DNA from: Chinchilla lanigera
Taxonomy: Eukaryota; Chordata; Mammalia; Rodentia; Chinchillidae
Assembly (NCBI RefSeq): GCF_000276665.1
Contig: NW_004955402.1
Span: 4,740,945 to 4,804,944 of the forward strand
Direction: 5' to 3'
DNA length: 64,000 bases
This document shows positions 53,675-64,000 of the stretch, one piece after another. How positions within the stretch are numbered: the first letter of the stretch is position 1; each line of letters begins with the position of its first letter. The translations under genes were made by a program, and so were the position numbers. The notes below the pieces were generated by a model. It searched no databases. It was not told where the DNA came from and saw only the letters and a program-made list of their open reading frames with translations.

Positions 53675-55587
53675 TATTTCTGCTCTGACTTATTACTTCT
53701 TTCCCTCTACTGATCGCTAGTTTGGTTCTTATTTTTCCAGCTCCTTGAGGCACAGTGACAGCTTGTTTGTGATCATTCCCCTTTTTTGTTGTAGGTGTTG
53801 ATTTCTTTAAATTCCATCTTACTAGTGCTTTTGCTGTATCCTGTAAGTTTTGGTATGTTCTGCTTCCATTTTCATTCATTTAAAGAATTTTAAAATTTCT
53901 GTCTGGATTTCTTCTCTGATCCACTGGTTGTTCAGGAGTAAGTGGTTTAACTTCCATACACTGTCTTTGTATAGTTTTCAAAGTTTTTCTTGTCATTGAT
54001 TTCTAGTTTTATTATATTGTGATCAGAGAAGATATTTGATATGACTTTGATTTTTAAAAATATGTTTAGATACTTTTATGGCTTAATATATGCTCTATCC
54101 CAGAGAATAGTTCACAGGTGATTGCAAAAAAGTGTGGATTCTGCAGTTGTTGGATGTAATATTCTGTAGATGTCTGTTTTATTCATTTGATCTAGGGTAC
54201 TATTTAATCCTGTTCATTCTTTACTGGTTTTCGGTCTGGGTGATCTGCCCATCACTGAAAGTGGGGTATTAGGATCCCAATTGTTATTGTACTGAGCTTC
54301 TCTCCTTCTAGATCTATTAATATTTGCTTTGTGTATTTGGGTATTCTGCATTGGGTACTTATATATTTAGAATTGTTATTTCCTCTTGCTGAATTGATCT
54401 CTTTATCATTATATAATGACTTTCCTAGTCTATTTTTCACTTGTTCTATTTTAAAGTCTATTTTATTTGGTGTAAGTATGATTCCTACTTTCTTTGGATT
54501 TCATCTGCATGGAACATCTTATTCAAGTCTTTTACTCTCATTCTGTGTGTGCCCTTACAGATGAAGTGAATTTCTTTAGACAACATATATAGTTGGATCT
54601 TATTTGTTTGTTTGTTTTGTTTTCTTCAGCCACTATTTTAGTTGGAGAATTTAATCCACTTATATTTGAGGTAATTATCAATAGGTAAGGCCTTATAGCC
54701 AATTTATAACTTGTTTTCTAGTTTTATGATAGTTCTTTTTTTTTCTCCCTCACTTATGGCCTTCCTTTGAGGTTAAATGATTTACTTTCATAGTGTGTCT
54801 TGATTTCTTGCATATTATTTTTGCCTTATCTATTATAGATTTTTGCTTCAAAGTTACCATTACACTACAAAATAAATGTTTCAAGTACAACCAGCTATTT
54901 TTAAATGGTAGCAACACAACATGATCATAAAGCTAAGAAAAGAAACAAAACAGATAAAAAATAAAGAACTTAACTTGCTCATCATTCCTCTCTATAATTT
55001 GATTTTTGATGTCCTACTTTACCTTTTGCCTGTCTCTAATATTTTAATGTACTGTTTGTAGTTAATTTGTTTAGTCTTTATATTAAACATATGGTTTATG
55101 TATCTGATACACAATATTAGAGCATCCTGAATTTGTCTGTACAGTTACTCTTTCCAGTGAGTTTCAAATTTCCTGATGTTTTCTTCTGTGTTAATGTCTC
55201 TTTCTTCCAGTGCAGAACTCCTTTTAGCACTTCTTCTAGTAGAGGTCTGGGGGAGAGACGTTCTCTCCGATTACGTTTGTCCCTTCTTCATTGTCAAAGT
55301 ACAGCTTGGCTGGGGACAGTGCTCCTGCTTGGCACTTTTCCTTCAGAACTGTGAAATTCTCACCCCATTCTTTTTCAGTTTGTAAGGTTTTTGCTGAGAA
55401 GCCTGCTGTCAGATGGGCTGGAACAGCCTTCTTTGTTACCTTTTTCCTTTTTCTTGCTGCCACAAAAATCTTCTCTTTATTGTTAGCTTTGAGAGATTGA
55501 TTATGTCTTGAGTAAACTGGATTGAGTTAAAGTGACTGACGACCTCTGGCTAGTCTGTGCCTGGATGTTTTTATCTTAGATAAAAAA

Positions 55588-55612
55588 ATAAAGATATCCT
55601 GGATATCTTTAT
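55588..55612. repeat. 25-bp near-perfect palindrome
   Basis: ATAAAGATATCC, one T, GGATATCTTTAT: 12-bp perfect arms around a single base. It lies in the ORF1 part of the antisense L1, where the family has no such palindrome. Confidence 0.95.
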
Positions 55613-55740
55613 CTTGTCTAGACCTGGGATTTTTACTGTTATGATCTCTTTGAATAAGCCATCTACCCACTTACCATTCTCAAGCCCCTTCTGGTATTGT
55701 ATTTTAAGTCTGAGGCCTGGAGTGAACTCCTTCCCCTCCC

Positions 55741-56099
55741 CAAACAGAGGTGGCTTTATTAGGTGATGCTGGTGCCTCTCCCTATCCTGCTTTTATTCAC
55801 TGTCCCTGTTCCCATTACTGTCCTATAACCAGGAACTGTGATTTCTCACTTGGCTCTTCTCCAGATAGTCCGATGAGTGAATACCTCTTCAAATTGGTGC
55901 ACATGCAGGGAGATGATCCCCAAAATATCTTGCACAAGGGCCATCTTGTTCCTCTTCTTTATTGAATATTAAAGTGAGGTCCCATAGAGGCTAGCAGTGT
56001 GGGGAGCCTAGAGGTGGCTGGATGTCAACCACTGAGTGTACACCCAATGCTAAGTGACACCTGCTTATGTATGGAAGAGTAGATGAATAAGAATCAGCA
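55741..56099. other. Unassigned sequence
   Basis: May be more L1 5' sequence, but not recognisable. Frame 55750-55965 has no domain. Confidence 0.35.
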
Positions 56100-56830
56100 T
56101 TAAAATCTGGAGGAATAAAGGAGGGGTATTCCTATCAGGTACCAAACACATGAGAAAGCCAAAGTTTGGCGGAAGATTCACACACCAGTGAACCAGAAGG
56201 AAGGGCCCAAGGCACAGTCATACTGAAGTTAGATAATGTCTATGGCAGAAATGACTGAGTAGTGGGGAATGGAGGGCTCAACAAGGACTGGAAGACAACT
56301 CATTAACCATTATAGAAAAACAGGGTGTTACCATCACACGTGCCAGGAACAAGAGTCAAACCTCAAGTGAATTCAACACTAAAGTGTGAAAATTAAAATG
56401 TGAGAAAGTTCCTCTATGACTGCAAAATTTTTAAGGAAATTCCAAAATTAAAAATGTTTATTTTATCAGATAAATAATGGGCACAGAATGGGATATAAGA
56501 TGTTCACTGAGTTATGATTTGTAATTTAAAAAATAGGAAACTGACATGATCTTCAACAGGAACTCAATCAATAATTTGAGATATGATACAATCTCTAAAA
56601 TAAATCCACTAGACTTATGTTTCAAAGACAATGACATTAAATAGCATAATTATAAGAGGAAGAGAAAATTTACAGTGTGACATATACAGAACATTTAAGT
56701 AACATTTGCAAATAGCAAAACCTGTATATATTTTTACATATATGTTTGTGAATAGTATAAAAGTGTGCATAGTTGTAATATACCCTGCACTTTAAGTTAT
56801 GGCTACCTTTAAAGGAGGAAGGCCCAGCAT
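56100..56830 (+). mobile_element. Old L1 remnant (3' region)
   Basis: AAGTGTGAAAATTAAAATGTGAG with TTTTTAAGGAAATTCC, then AATTTACAGTGTGACATATACA, TACATATATGTTTGTGAATAG and AGTTATGGCTACCTTTAAAG follow ancient L1 ORF2-end/3' UTR order loosely. Strongly diverged, so strand and limits are approximate. Confidence 0.4.
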
Positions 56831-56977
56831 CTTGTAAAAAATCAAAATAAACAAAAGCAAATCAAAGTAAATTTGGAAAAATGCTAAATTTACAAATCTA
56901 TATGATATTTTTATGATATGCTCTATATCTCCTATAATTTTTGTATGCTTGACATATTTGATATTCTTTTTTAAAAG

Positions 56978-57097
56978 TTTTTTTTTTTTTTTTTTTGAGA
57001 CAAGGTTTTGCTATGTAGTCCAGCCTGGCCTTGAATCCCCAGCAATCCTCCTGCTTCAGCCTCCTGAGCACTGGGATTACAGGCATGTGCCACCTGA
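56978..57097 (-). mobile_element. B1 SINE, antisense, shorter form, with TSD
   Basis: Poly-T, GAGACAAGGTTTTGCTATGTAG, CTTCAGCCTCCTGAGCACTG and GATTACAGGCATGTGCCACC. One internal copy only, and truncated at the 5' end of the SINE. TTTAAAAG flanks it (56970-56977, 57098-57105). Confidence 0.9.
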
Positions 57098-57105
57098 TTT
57101 AAAAG

Positions 57106-57950
57106 GTTTCTTTCTAAAATATACAAATAATTGATACACATTTATGAAGGCTAATTTTCAACTCCTCTTGATAAATGATTAAAGGAAATGAATGGAGCAT
57201 TCACTGGCAAGGGATTCTACAGAGAAGAACACATCATGTGGATTAGTCCATATCATGCTCCTTTATTTAGTAAACATGAATCGATCAATATTACTACACT
57301 ATTATGTATATTATTATCACTATTATGTGCCTATTTACTCAGTGCAAAACAACAATGCTATTGGATTCGAGAATGACTTAAATGTTAGAGCTTTCTGATT
57401 ATATTATCAATTGTTCCAGTTTTTCTGGGAAAAGAAAAATGTGATGCTGGGAAACCCCTGGGTACGACTTGGCATAATAGTTCTTCTCTTTAAAATACTC
57501 TGCAAGGAAATGAACAGGTTTAAAATTTACTTATTTAAGAATATTTATGGGAACGCTATTTATGATTGCAGAAACAAAAGCACAGCGGGGAAAACCCGAG
57601 CGTCTAGGGCCAGGAGCTGGCTGAGCGAGACACGTCACACCCCCGCAGGAGCTCGCCGCACAGCTGCGCAGGTGTCAACTGCGGGGCACAGGCTGACGAA
57701 CGAAAACATCCCATAAAATGATGTGTATGCAGCAGAGGCATAAAAACGCCAACTCTGAAAACCATGCTGACATATGGAAATGTAATTGAAATTAATTTGG
57801 AAAAGCAGGACACTGCAGCTCCTTCTTTCCACTATGTGAAAACAATATTTGGCAAAAATAAGGCAGTTTGAAAGGCAATAAACGGAATCGGTCTTGACTG
57901 AATTCTTCATCTTTCTTTTATTTTTCTAACTGTTATCGGTACTTCTCTGC
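57106..57950. other. Unassigned sequence
   Basis: AT-rich, with a small CpG-containing patch at 57585-57690. Frames (57411-57716) have no domain. Confidence 0.4.
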
Positions 57951-58060
57951 AGTCCATAACGGTTACATTTGTCATGGGGTTGGTACATGGACAGGACACA
58001 TCTTTCTAAGACACTTTTCCCTTCCCTCCTTCCCCCTCTCTCTCATACGTTCCTTTAAAA
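57951..58060. repeat. Recurrent family, copy 3
   Basis: CAGTCCATAACGGTTACATT, GGGTTGGTACATGGACAGGACACATCTTTCTAAG, then pyrimidine-rich TTCCCTTCCCTCCTTCCCCC: the same order as at 44487-44600. Confidence 0.6.
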
Positions 58061-59018
58061 CAAGATGATAATGACTGTGTGAATAAACATGCACACCTGA
58101 CCCAGTGCGGCATGAGGAGTAAGCTCTCGCCTCTGTCTTCCAGTGGTTCCTCCTACAGGCAGGTGACCATCCAAAGAGCCAGGGTACAACTTTTTCCCTC
58201 CCACTGCCCCAGGGTGAGCCATAATAAACGCTTACAATGAATGGTAATAGCTGTCTTAGTTCTGATCTAAAAAAAAGAATATAGCTACTCTACAGTAAAA
58301 TATGAAATGTGACATATAATACCACCGAGGACAGGTTAAAACAGTCGTGTCACCATAAGCTACAAATCAATATTTCATGAACAAACAACTTCATAGGTCA
58401 TTCTATACCATAGCAGATGTTAACCTTCCACCTGGATCAAAGTATATGAATCAAAGGAACAAGTGGCTCTTTTTGCCAGACACAAAGCTTTTGTTATAAA
58501 TGAGTGCATAAGTCAAATTATAAAAGAGGTAAAATTCTAACCAAAGGACAACATTAGAATAATCACATTGATTTTCTAGTAATGGGGAAGATGCAAATGA
58601 TTTTCCAGAAGGGTAACATTACTTTTGGAGCCTCCTGATTTATGTTAAGTATCCAGGCTTTCTTTTCACTCTGTAACATACTCATGTTGACTTTAACAGA
58701 CAACATTTTAATCACCAGCTCAATGAGTTATTTCTCCCTCCTCCTGAAGCTAGATAATAACACACAGCAAAATGGTGAGTACCAGAGGCTGGGGAAGTCA
58801 GGAGGAAAGAGAGATGGGGTAAGGGAATTAAGTTAAAAGCAGAGAGGAGAACTAAGTTCTGGGGTTTTAATTGCACAGTGGAATAAATGTAGAGATTGAA
58901 TTTATATTATATTATATATATATATATACATATAATTTTTTTTAATCTCAAAAAAGGGATTTTTTTTTTTTACTTCAAAAACTGATAAATGCTTGAAGAG
59001 ACAGATTTGCTTACCTTG
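58061..59018. other. Unassigned; (AT)n at 58908-58932 and poly(T) at 58960
   Basis: AT-rich. TATTATATATATATATATAC at about 58908-58930, and a run of 12 T near 58961. No repeat family or gene recognised. Confidence 0.4.
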
Positions 59019-59466
59019 TGTTATGGCTTATATCTAGATGCTCCGCTCAAAGCTTCCTGCAGTCATAGGTGGGGCTTTTCGGAGGTAGCAATCTAGGGTG
59101 TGTGAATGTCAGTTAAGGGTTAACACTTGGTACTGGATTGGTCTACTAACTGGTTGATCATAGTTCTGGATGTGGGTAAAGAGAAGGTCACCCTGGGTGT
59201 GGGTGGCAACACACACAAGTCTTATAGCCTGGATGGCATAAAAGGGAAAGGCAGGTTTGCTGCTGTTGCTTGCTGTTTGCTGCTTTCTTCTAGCCCTGCC
59301 ATGGACTGTTTCTTTTCTGAAATGTCCCTCTGCCATGTCACCCTGCCATGGAACCAGCCAACTATGCATTGAAATCTCTACAAACTGTGAGCCAAATAAA
59401 CCTTTCTGCCCTTAACTTGTGGGTGTCAGGTATTTTGTCTCAGCAACAAGAAAAGTAATTAAGACC
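59019..59466 (+). mobile_element. MaLR (ORR1/MT-like) LTR, sense, with polyadenylation signal
   Basis: TGTTATGGCTTATATCTAGATG start, CTGGATTGGTCTACTAACTGG, CTATGCATTGAAATCTCTAC, GTGAGCCAAATAAACCTTTC (AATAAA intact), GGGTGTCAGGTATTTTGTCTCAGC and an AAGTAATTAAGACC end. It carries a small internal CTGTTTGCTGC duplication. It is the sense counterpart of the antisense LTRs at 8039, 19686 and 21186. Confidence 0.93.
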
Positions 59467-59949
59467 CCTGACTTGGCCATTAGAGAACATATACATACAC
59501 GAAACATCACAGGGAGCCCAAGAGGTCTGTGCAGTTTTCATGTGTCAATTTGAAAAGTTTGTAGGAAAAAGAAGCTAGAGCAAAACAGATGGACTCAGAA
59601 GATGCCCATGGGTTTGTACACTTTCAGCACAGGAATGCCTATCCCTGAGAGAAACAGACTGCGTTCAGGAAGCGTGATGCAGAAGGCTCCCGGAGAAAGA
59701 ACGAGGCATCAAGTTCACGGCAGAAGGGGGATAATGGATGTTTGCTTTGCTGATACATTTTTTCTTTGCACTCAAGTTGTTCTTTTCTCAAAAACCAAAT
59801 GAAATGAAATCTATTCCAAGGTAAAGGGTGTTTATATTTATTATCCGAAAAGAGATCATGCATAGTTTTATGAATTGTTTCCTAAATTTTGAATTAGGCT
59901 CACATTTAGAAATAATAAGTACTATTAATTTTTTAAGGAATAAAGCTGC
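59467..59949. other. Unassigned sequence
   Basis: Nothing recognised. Confidence 0.45.
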
Positions 59950-60274
59950 TGTAGTTTGGATCTGGACTATCCTACAAAGCCACTGGAGACTCAGATGGGT
60001 GGGGTTGGGAAGGAGGTGCTAGGTCCTTGTGGTGGCCTTGAAGGGGATCCTGGGGTCTCAGCTGCTTTCTTTGAATTCTCAGTGGTGATGTGAGCTGTTT
60101 GCTTTGCCACCTGCTCCCTGGGCCATGGCTGCTGCCTCAGCATAGGCCCAGAGCCACGGGGCCATGGCCTGAAACCCCCCAAAGTGTGGGACTAAATGAA
60201 ACTTTTTTGCTCAAAAAGCTGGTTTATGATTTATTTCAGGTATCTGTGAGAGTAAGGGAAAACTGACCAACACA
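59950..60274 (+). mobile_element. MaLR (MLT/MST-like) LTR, sense
   Basis: TGTAGTTTGGATCTGGACTATCC, AGGTGCTAGGTCCTTGTGGTGG, GCCATGGCCTGAAACCCCCC, CTAAATGAAACTTTTTTGCTC, GATTTATTTCAGGTATCTGTG and AAGGGAAAACTGACCAACACA are the LTR landmarks in sense order. TG...CA termini are present, with no matching target duplication. Confidence 0.87.
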
Positions 60275-61019
60275 AACTATTAAGTGTTTGGCCATGAAAT
60301 ATCTGATTATTTAAGATGGGATACCCTCAAATTCAGACTGTCAGAAGTAAAGAAAACAATGAACAGTAGTGCAGAAAATAGGAAAAATTATTTTCCCGTT
60401 TGTAACATAGAAAAGTGATGCTTACATCAGAGTGAGAGAAGCACTTAGGAAGAAGAGGTAGAGGAGCCTTGATAAATGATAGACTATGACCAAAGCTCTA
60501 TACTGGACAAGGAGAAGATGATGCTAAAAAGTTACCTCAGAGCTGAAAATGTAAAGGAGATAAAGGAGAAGTCAGTCCTGGGATCACTGATGAAAGCCTC
60601 TATGAAGAATATTGCCAAAAGTCTTGAAAATTCTATGGGACTTTGGTTAAGTGTATCAAAATGTAAGGAGAGCATGAGCCCTATCCACACAGCAAGTGCA
60701 TAACAGAGCAACGTGAAGAATACAAATCAACGCACGGCCCCCTGGCTTACTGCAAAAAAGTCTGTTCGGATTACTGAGACTGTTAGTGAAGAAGTAGGAG
60801 TCCCTCCCGTGGATTCCCGACTGCTGCCCCTTTGTTTTGGGGGTGGTTCAGGTCCAGGATTGAGGCAAAGTCTGGGGAGGAAAGATGAGCACGGGGGGTG
60901 GGGGGGAACCTTTGGATTGGAACACACAACAGAAAACCACATGACTATCAAGGCTGAGGAATAAATTTCCTCCACAATATGTTACATCTTTCTGAATGAA
61001 CTGTCTCTGAGCTTACCCT
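60275..61019. other. Unassigned; short frame 60476-60703
   Basis: The 75-codon plus-strand frame at 60476-60703 is Lys/Ser/Glu-rich with no recognised domain and no clear coding signal. A G run lies near 60893-60910. Confidence 0.35.
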
Positions 61020-61140
61020 TCATCCCTCCCTTCCCCTCCTCTCCCCTTCTCTGTCCTCCCCTCTCCTTTGCTTCCCTTCACAGGGCTGGAGATGAACTCA
61101 GGGCTAGACAAGTGCTGCACCCTGAGCCACACCCCAGCTC
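61020..61140 (-). mobile_element. ID-like SINE, antisense, with pyrimidine tail
   Basis: CCCTCCCTTCCCCTCCTCTCC (61023-61078), then GGGCTGGAGATGAACTCAGGGC, AGACAAGTGCTGCACCCTGAGCCACACCCCAGCTC, the antisense ID body. Diverged. Confidence 0.75.
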
Positions 61141-62438
61141 TCCACAGCGTGTTTCCAATGGGTCTTCACTCTATTCTGCTTGAACATGATGACTGAACAT
61201 GGAGGTTTCTACTCCAGAGACCTTTTGGAGCATCTGCCCTGCGTGAAGAACTATGCAAGGTACTGATGGAGTATTGAAGTCACATTAAAAAGGAAGCTTG
61301 GAAAAGCCCCTGTGTTCATTGAAGCACTGGCACGCATACAAACAAGGCCACTGGAAGAAAGTCAAATGAAAAGTCACACTTCTTTGTGTTCTAGCAACAA
61401 ATACACACAGTGGGACACAGGGGCTAAAACTGTGCTCCTAGGAGTGTCTGGACTCTGAAACGCTGGAGGTGAATGTCAGTTCCACTCCTGCTCCAAAGAA
61501 CTCCTTGTATCCTGGAGAGCAGGAGCCAGGCTTAGTACTGTGGGTGCTGTTTTCTGAGTTCTGAAAGGAGCCTGAAAACAGCAAGTTTTGCTGCTCGAGG
61601 CTGTAGCTCTTACCAGGCTGGACTCGTGGGGTGCAGCAACAAGGAGAAAGCCCAAGAGCCAGGCCAATGCCTTCCTGTCCAGGGTCTGGGTCTGCATTCC
61701 CTGTGAATCTGGCCAGGAAGGCCAGCCAGGGAGGGCCACAGAGTGGGCTGTGCAGAGGGGAAGAGGAGAATAAAGGCCTTCACCAAAGGCCCCAAGGAAA
61801 ACTAACGCTGGGAGAGAAAAGGAGCCAGCAAACCAAAACTGGAAGGAGAGTTTACTAGCAATAAAACACACATCCGACAGCAACATCAAACCGTCTTCCA
61901 AGTAAGCGCGGTTAAGGGGCTCCCAGACATGAAGGAATAAACTCTCGGAAGTATGCTGTTACGAAAGGAGCAGGGGAGAAAACCTGGCTATTTCAATAGA
62001 AATCAAAAGAGCATCTCGCAACATCTCAATGTGTTCAAGGAAAAAAAAAACAAATGAACACACAACGCTTAGTGACAAAGATGATGGAACTTCTTTAACC
62101 TGAAAAAGGTCCCCAAAAAAGCCTACAGGAAGCACAGGGACTTTAGAAGAGTCTCCCATTCCCATTACAGTCAGGAACCAAAAATAAGGTTGCCTCCAAG
62201 CCTCCCTTATTCTATACATACTAGAGGTTCTTACACTTCAAGATTAAAAGATATGAAAACATTGACATTATTTTTTATAATCTGAGGCAAGGAAAGATTT
62301 CTCTACAAGGCCCCAAACTTAGAAAACCTAAGTATAAAGATTCCTGGAAGGCAATAAATGCTAAATTCATACAGTGTTTGCCTTTGAGGAGTGGAGCAGA
62401 GATAAATGAACGCTGGGTAAAGGAGTCCAACTTGAGAG
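61141..62438. other. Unassigned sequence
   Basis: No repeats recognised. Frames at 61476-61901 are open on both strands with no domain. Confidence 0.4.
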
Positions 62439-62811
62439 CGCTTTGTCTCCTTCTGATTGGTGGGTAAGTGGGTATGAGTTAAATAACTCCTTTTTAAGAA
62501 AGATAAAACTTAACAGCAAAACTTTACAGAGTTTAAACTTAAAAGATATGGATCTCCTTCTTAAACACACCAAAGTTGTCAGAATTACATGTGATGAGCT
62601 GCATGATTACAGTAAAAATCCGACTGATATAAAGTGCATCATAAATGTAATGTCCTGTAGAACAAAAGCAAAGCAACAGCAGCACTGCGGGTGTCACAGA
62701 GGAGGCTCCAGCTGCGGAATGCCCAGAAGTGCTGGGTTTCAATGTGCCAAGAAGGCCTCCGGTGGCGGGAGCGCTCCAGATGAGCCTTTCTCAGAAACCA
62801 AATCCAGCTAG
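62439..62811. other. Unique block with open frames on both strands
   Basis: Plus-strand frame 62443-62811 (122 codons) and minus-strand frame 62539-62742 (67 codons, ends HYIYDALYISRIFTVIMQLI...). On the minus strand a CTTTTGTTCTACAG tract, an acceptor-like site, lies at the start of the latter's conserved-looking part (about 62659-62672). I recognise neither protein. Could be a weak exon, a conserved element or chance. Confidence 0.2.
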
Positions 62812-64000
62812 TAGCTGATCTGGGAACAGAGTGTGCCCTGGGAAGCGGTAGAGAGGGAGTGGTGTTGGATGGCCTTGGAGACCTGGGGTCTGCATCTGTG
62901 GGCCAGGAAGAGGCTGGGCCAGGCAGGCCTGGGGTAGTATGGCGAGATCTGGCCTGAGAATCCGGAAGATCTTCTTTGTAGGTAGAGCTGAATGCTAGGG
63001 CAGCGAGATCCCAGTGGGTTGGAGGAAGTGGAAGAATCTTTTATTCTGAACACACGGGCTTAAGTTTGACGTCTTGCTTATGCTGCCACAGGAGGGAAAC
63101 ATTTGTGGATCATACCTGCGACATAGGGCTTGTGAGAAAGCAATGGTTTAGAACATGCTTTAAAAACATTAAGACCAGGACTCACGTGGTGTGTGAATGC
63201 CTCCTGTGCACACCTCACAGTTCCCCCATTCCTGTCCTGCCTGACTAGCTCTAGCCACCCACCCACACCTACTTCTCACCCTGCCTCATCTACCCAGGCA
63301 GGAAATTTCTCTTCCTGAACCCGATGGTCATTAGGTTTTGTAGCACAAGGTAGGGAGAATGGAGAGAGGGATCCTAAAGGGGAGATGCTGGAGGTAAAGC
63401 AAAAGGCTGAGGCTTTTTAAGGAACAAGTGAATATCCAAGGAGTACTGATTTGGGAAAAAGGAGATGATGAATCCCCAGGGGTTGGAGGAAGAGGGGAGT
63501 CTTTCAGCCAGTTAGGGGGCAGGCAAAGATGAAGCCTTTGCATCTCTTCTGTTGCTCTAAAAAAAACGGGGAGAGATTTCTTTGTAATCCCTTTACCAGT
63601 TGAATTATTTTCTGCTCCCTTCTGAAACAATTATGTGGGTGCCTAAAGAAAAATATTCACGCCCAGGCACATGGGGAGCCACGGGCAGGGAGTGCCGGTC
63701 TTCTGGCTGGTTCACTCCCTGCCTCGTAGGCACCCAGAAGGAGGGCCCCTGGTGCAGGGGGAGCCAGGCGGAGGTGAGCGCTGTTGCGCGCCAGCCCTCA
63801 GGCTGGCTGCCGCCACTCAATTGAGAACAACCATGACACAGAGAAACAATGACACAATTGGCCCACCATGCACCAGCTGCAGATGCCCACCCATGGATGT
63901 GTGTGAACCATTCAAACATGGAGAAATCCCTGGGAATACATGCCATGCAGCAGGTCACTCTTGCTCCTGCCATTGAGAACCAGAAAGGTCCAGAGTCAGC
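62812..64000. other. Unassigned sequence to the window end
   Basis: GC-moderate with many short frames and no domains. No repeats recognised. The frames at 63600-63976 overlap on both strands. Confidence 0.4.

Larger units (their letters stand above)
52919..55740 (-). mobile_element. Old L1, antisense, inter-ORF and ORF2 (EN to early RT)
   Basis: Reading the minus strand from 55740 leftward: ORF1 tail and inter-ORF sequence (55740-54720, including AAGCCTGCTGTC/CTGAGAAGCC near 55393), ORF2 start near 54700, endonuclease region (54560-53880; the 54252-54440 frame shows an AEYPNTQ/ILIDLEGEK-like stretch), then linker to early RT with a LIPKPGKD signature in the 52959-53390 frame. The RT core and 3' end are missing at the left. 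Stops and a B1 insertion break it. The same family region as the plus-strand L1 at 7765-9125. Confidence 0.88.

Overview
The window reads as nuclear DNA from a placental mammal, almost certainly a rodent. It holds 7SL-derived B1 SINEs with the internal duplication of about 29 bp, BC1/tRNA-type ID SINEs, one B1+ID-like composite, MaLR-type LTRs resembling the ORR1/MT/MLT/MST groups, and L1, L2, MIR and mariner-like relics. The B1 plus ID combination suggests a non-murid rodent, perhaps castorid (beaver) or a relative; that is a guess from SINE character, not a demonstrated assignment. I recognise no intact protein-coding gene, rRNA, tRNA gene or CRISPR array. Nearly all open frames are shadows inside repeats or short chance frames, so the window is intergenic or deep-intronic.

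Layout. 1-6.7 kb: L1 3' tail, B1, two ID elements, L2 and MIR pieces, a polypyrimidine tract. 6.7-11.1 kb: an old plus-strand L1 running from ORF1 to its 3' UTR, broken by a B1, a (GT)n tract and a MaLR LTR with perfect 5-bp target duplications. 11.1-16.3 kb: mostly unique sequence with a MIR, a B1/ID composite, a GA-rich tract and a hairpin. 16.3-21.6 kb: several MaLR LTRs, an antisense L1 with a B1 in it, and a MaLR LTR sitting inside a (CA)n tract. 21.6-25.1 kb: a class I endogenous retrovirus relic (nucleocapsid knuckles plus protease active site), degenerate ~95-100 bp repeats, and a 92-bp direct repeat. 25-34 kb: MIR, L2, a TAATTA-rich block that may be a conserved regulatory element, an L1 tail, and a possible solo LTR. 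34-45 kb: two mariner-like pieces facing each other, an L1 with a 5' inversion, an ATC-type minisatellite, two sense MaLR LTRs, and an Alu/proto-B1-like monomer. 45-64 kb: MIRs, a clean full-length ID insertion, more MaLR/MLT1 LTRs, a G-rich polypurine tract, a 5'-truncated L1, a 2.8-kb antisense L1 with a B1 in its ORF2, another old L1, and about 3 kb of unassigned sequence to the end.

The elements do not form a pathway. What they give is a layered insertion history: L1/L2/MIR/mariner oldest, MaLR LTRs next, B1 and ID insertions with clean target duplications youngest. I found no convincing undescribed system. The items most worth checking are the TAATTA-rich block, the retroviral relic and the ~95-100 bp repeats beside it, the inverted mariner pair, the duplicated 92-bp segment and two short minus-strand open frames.
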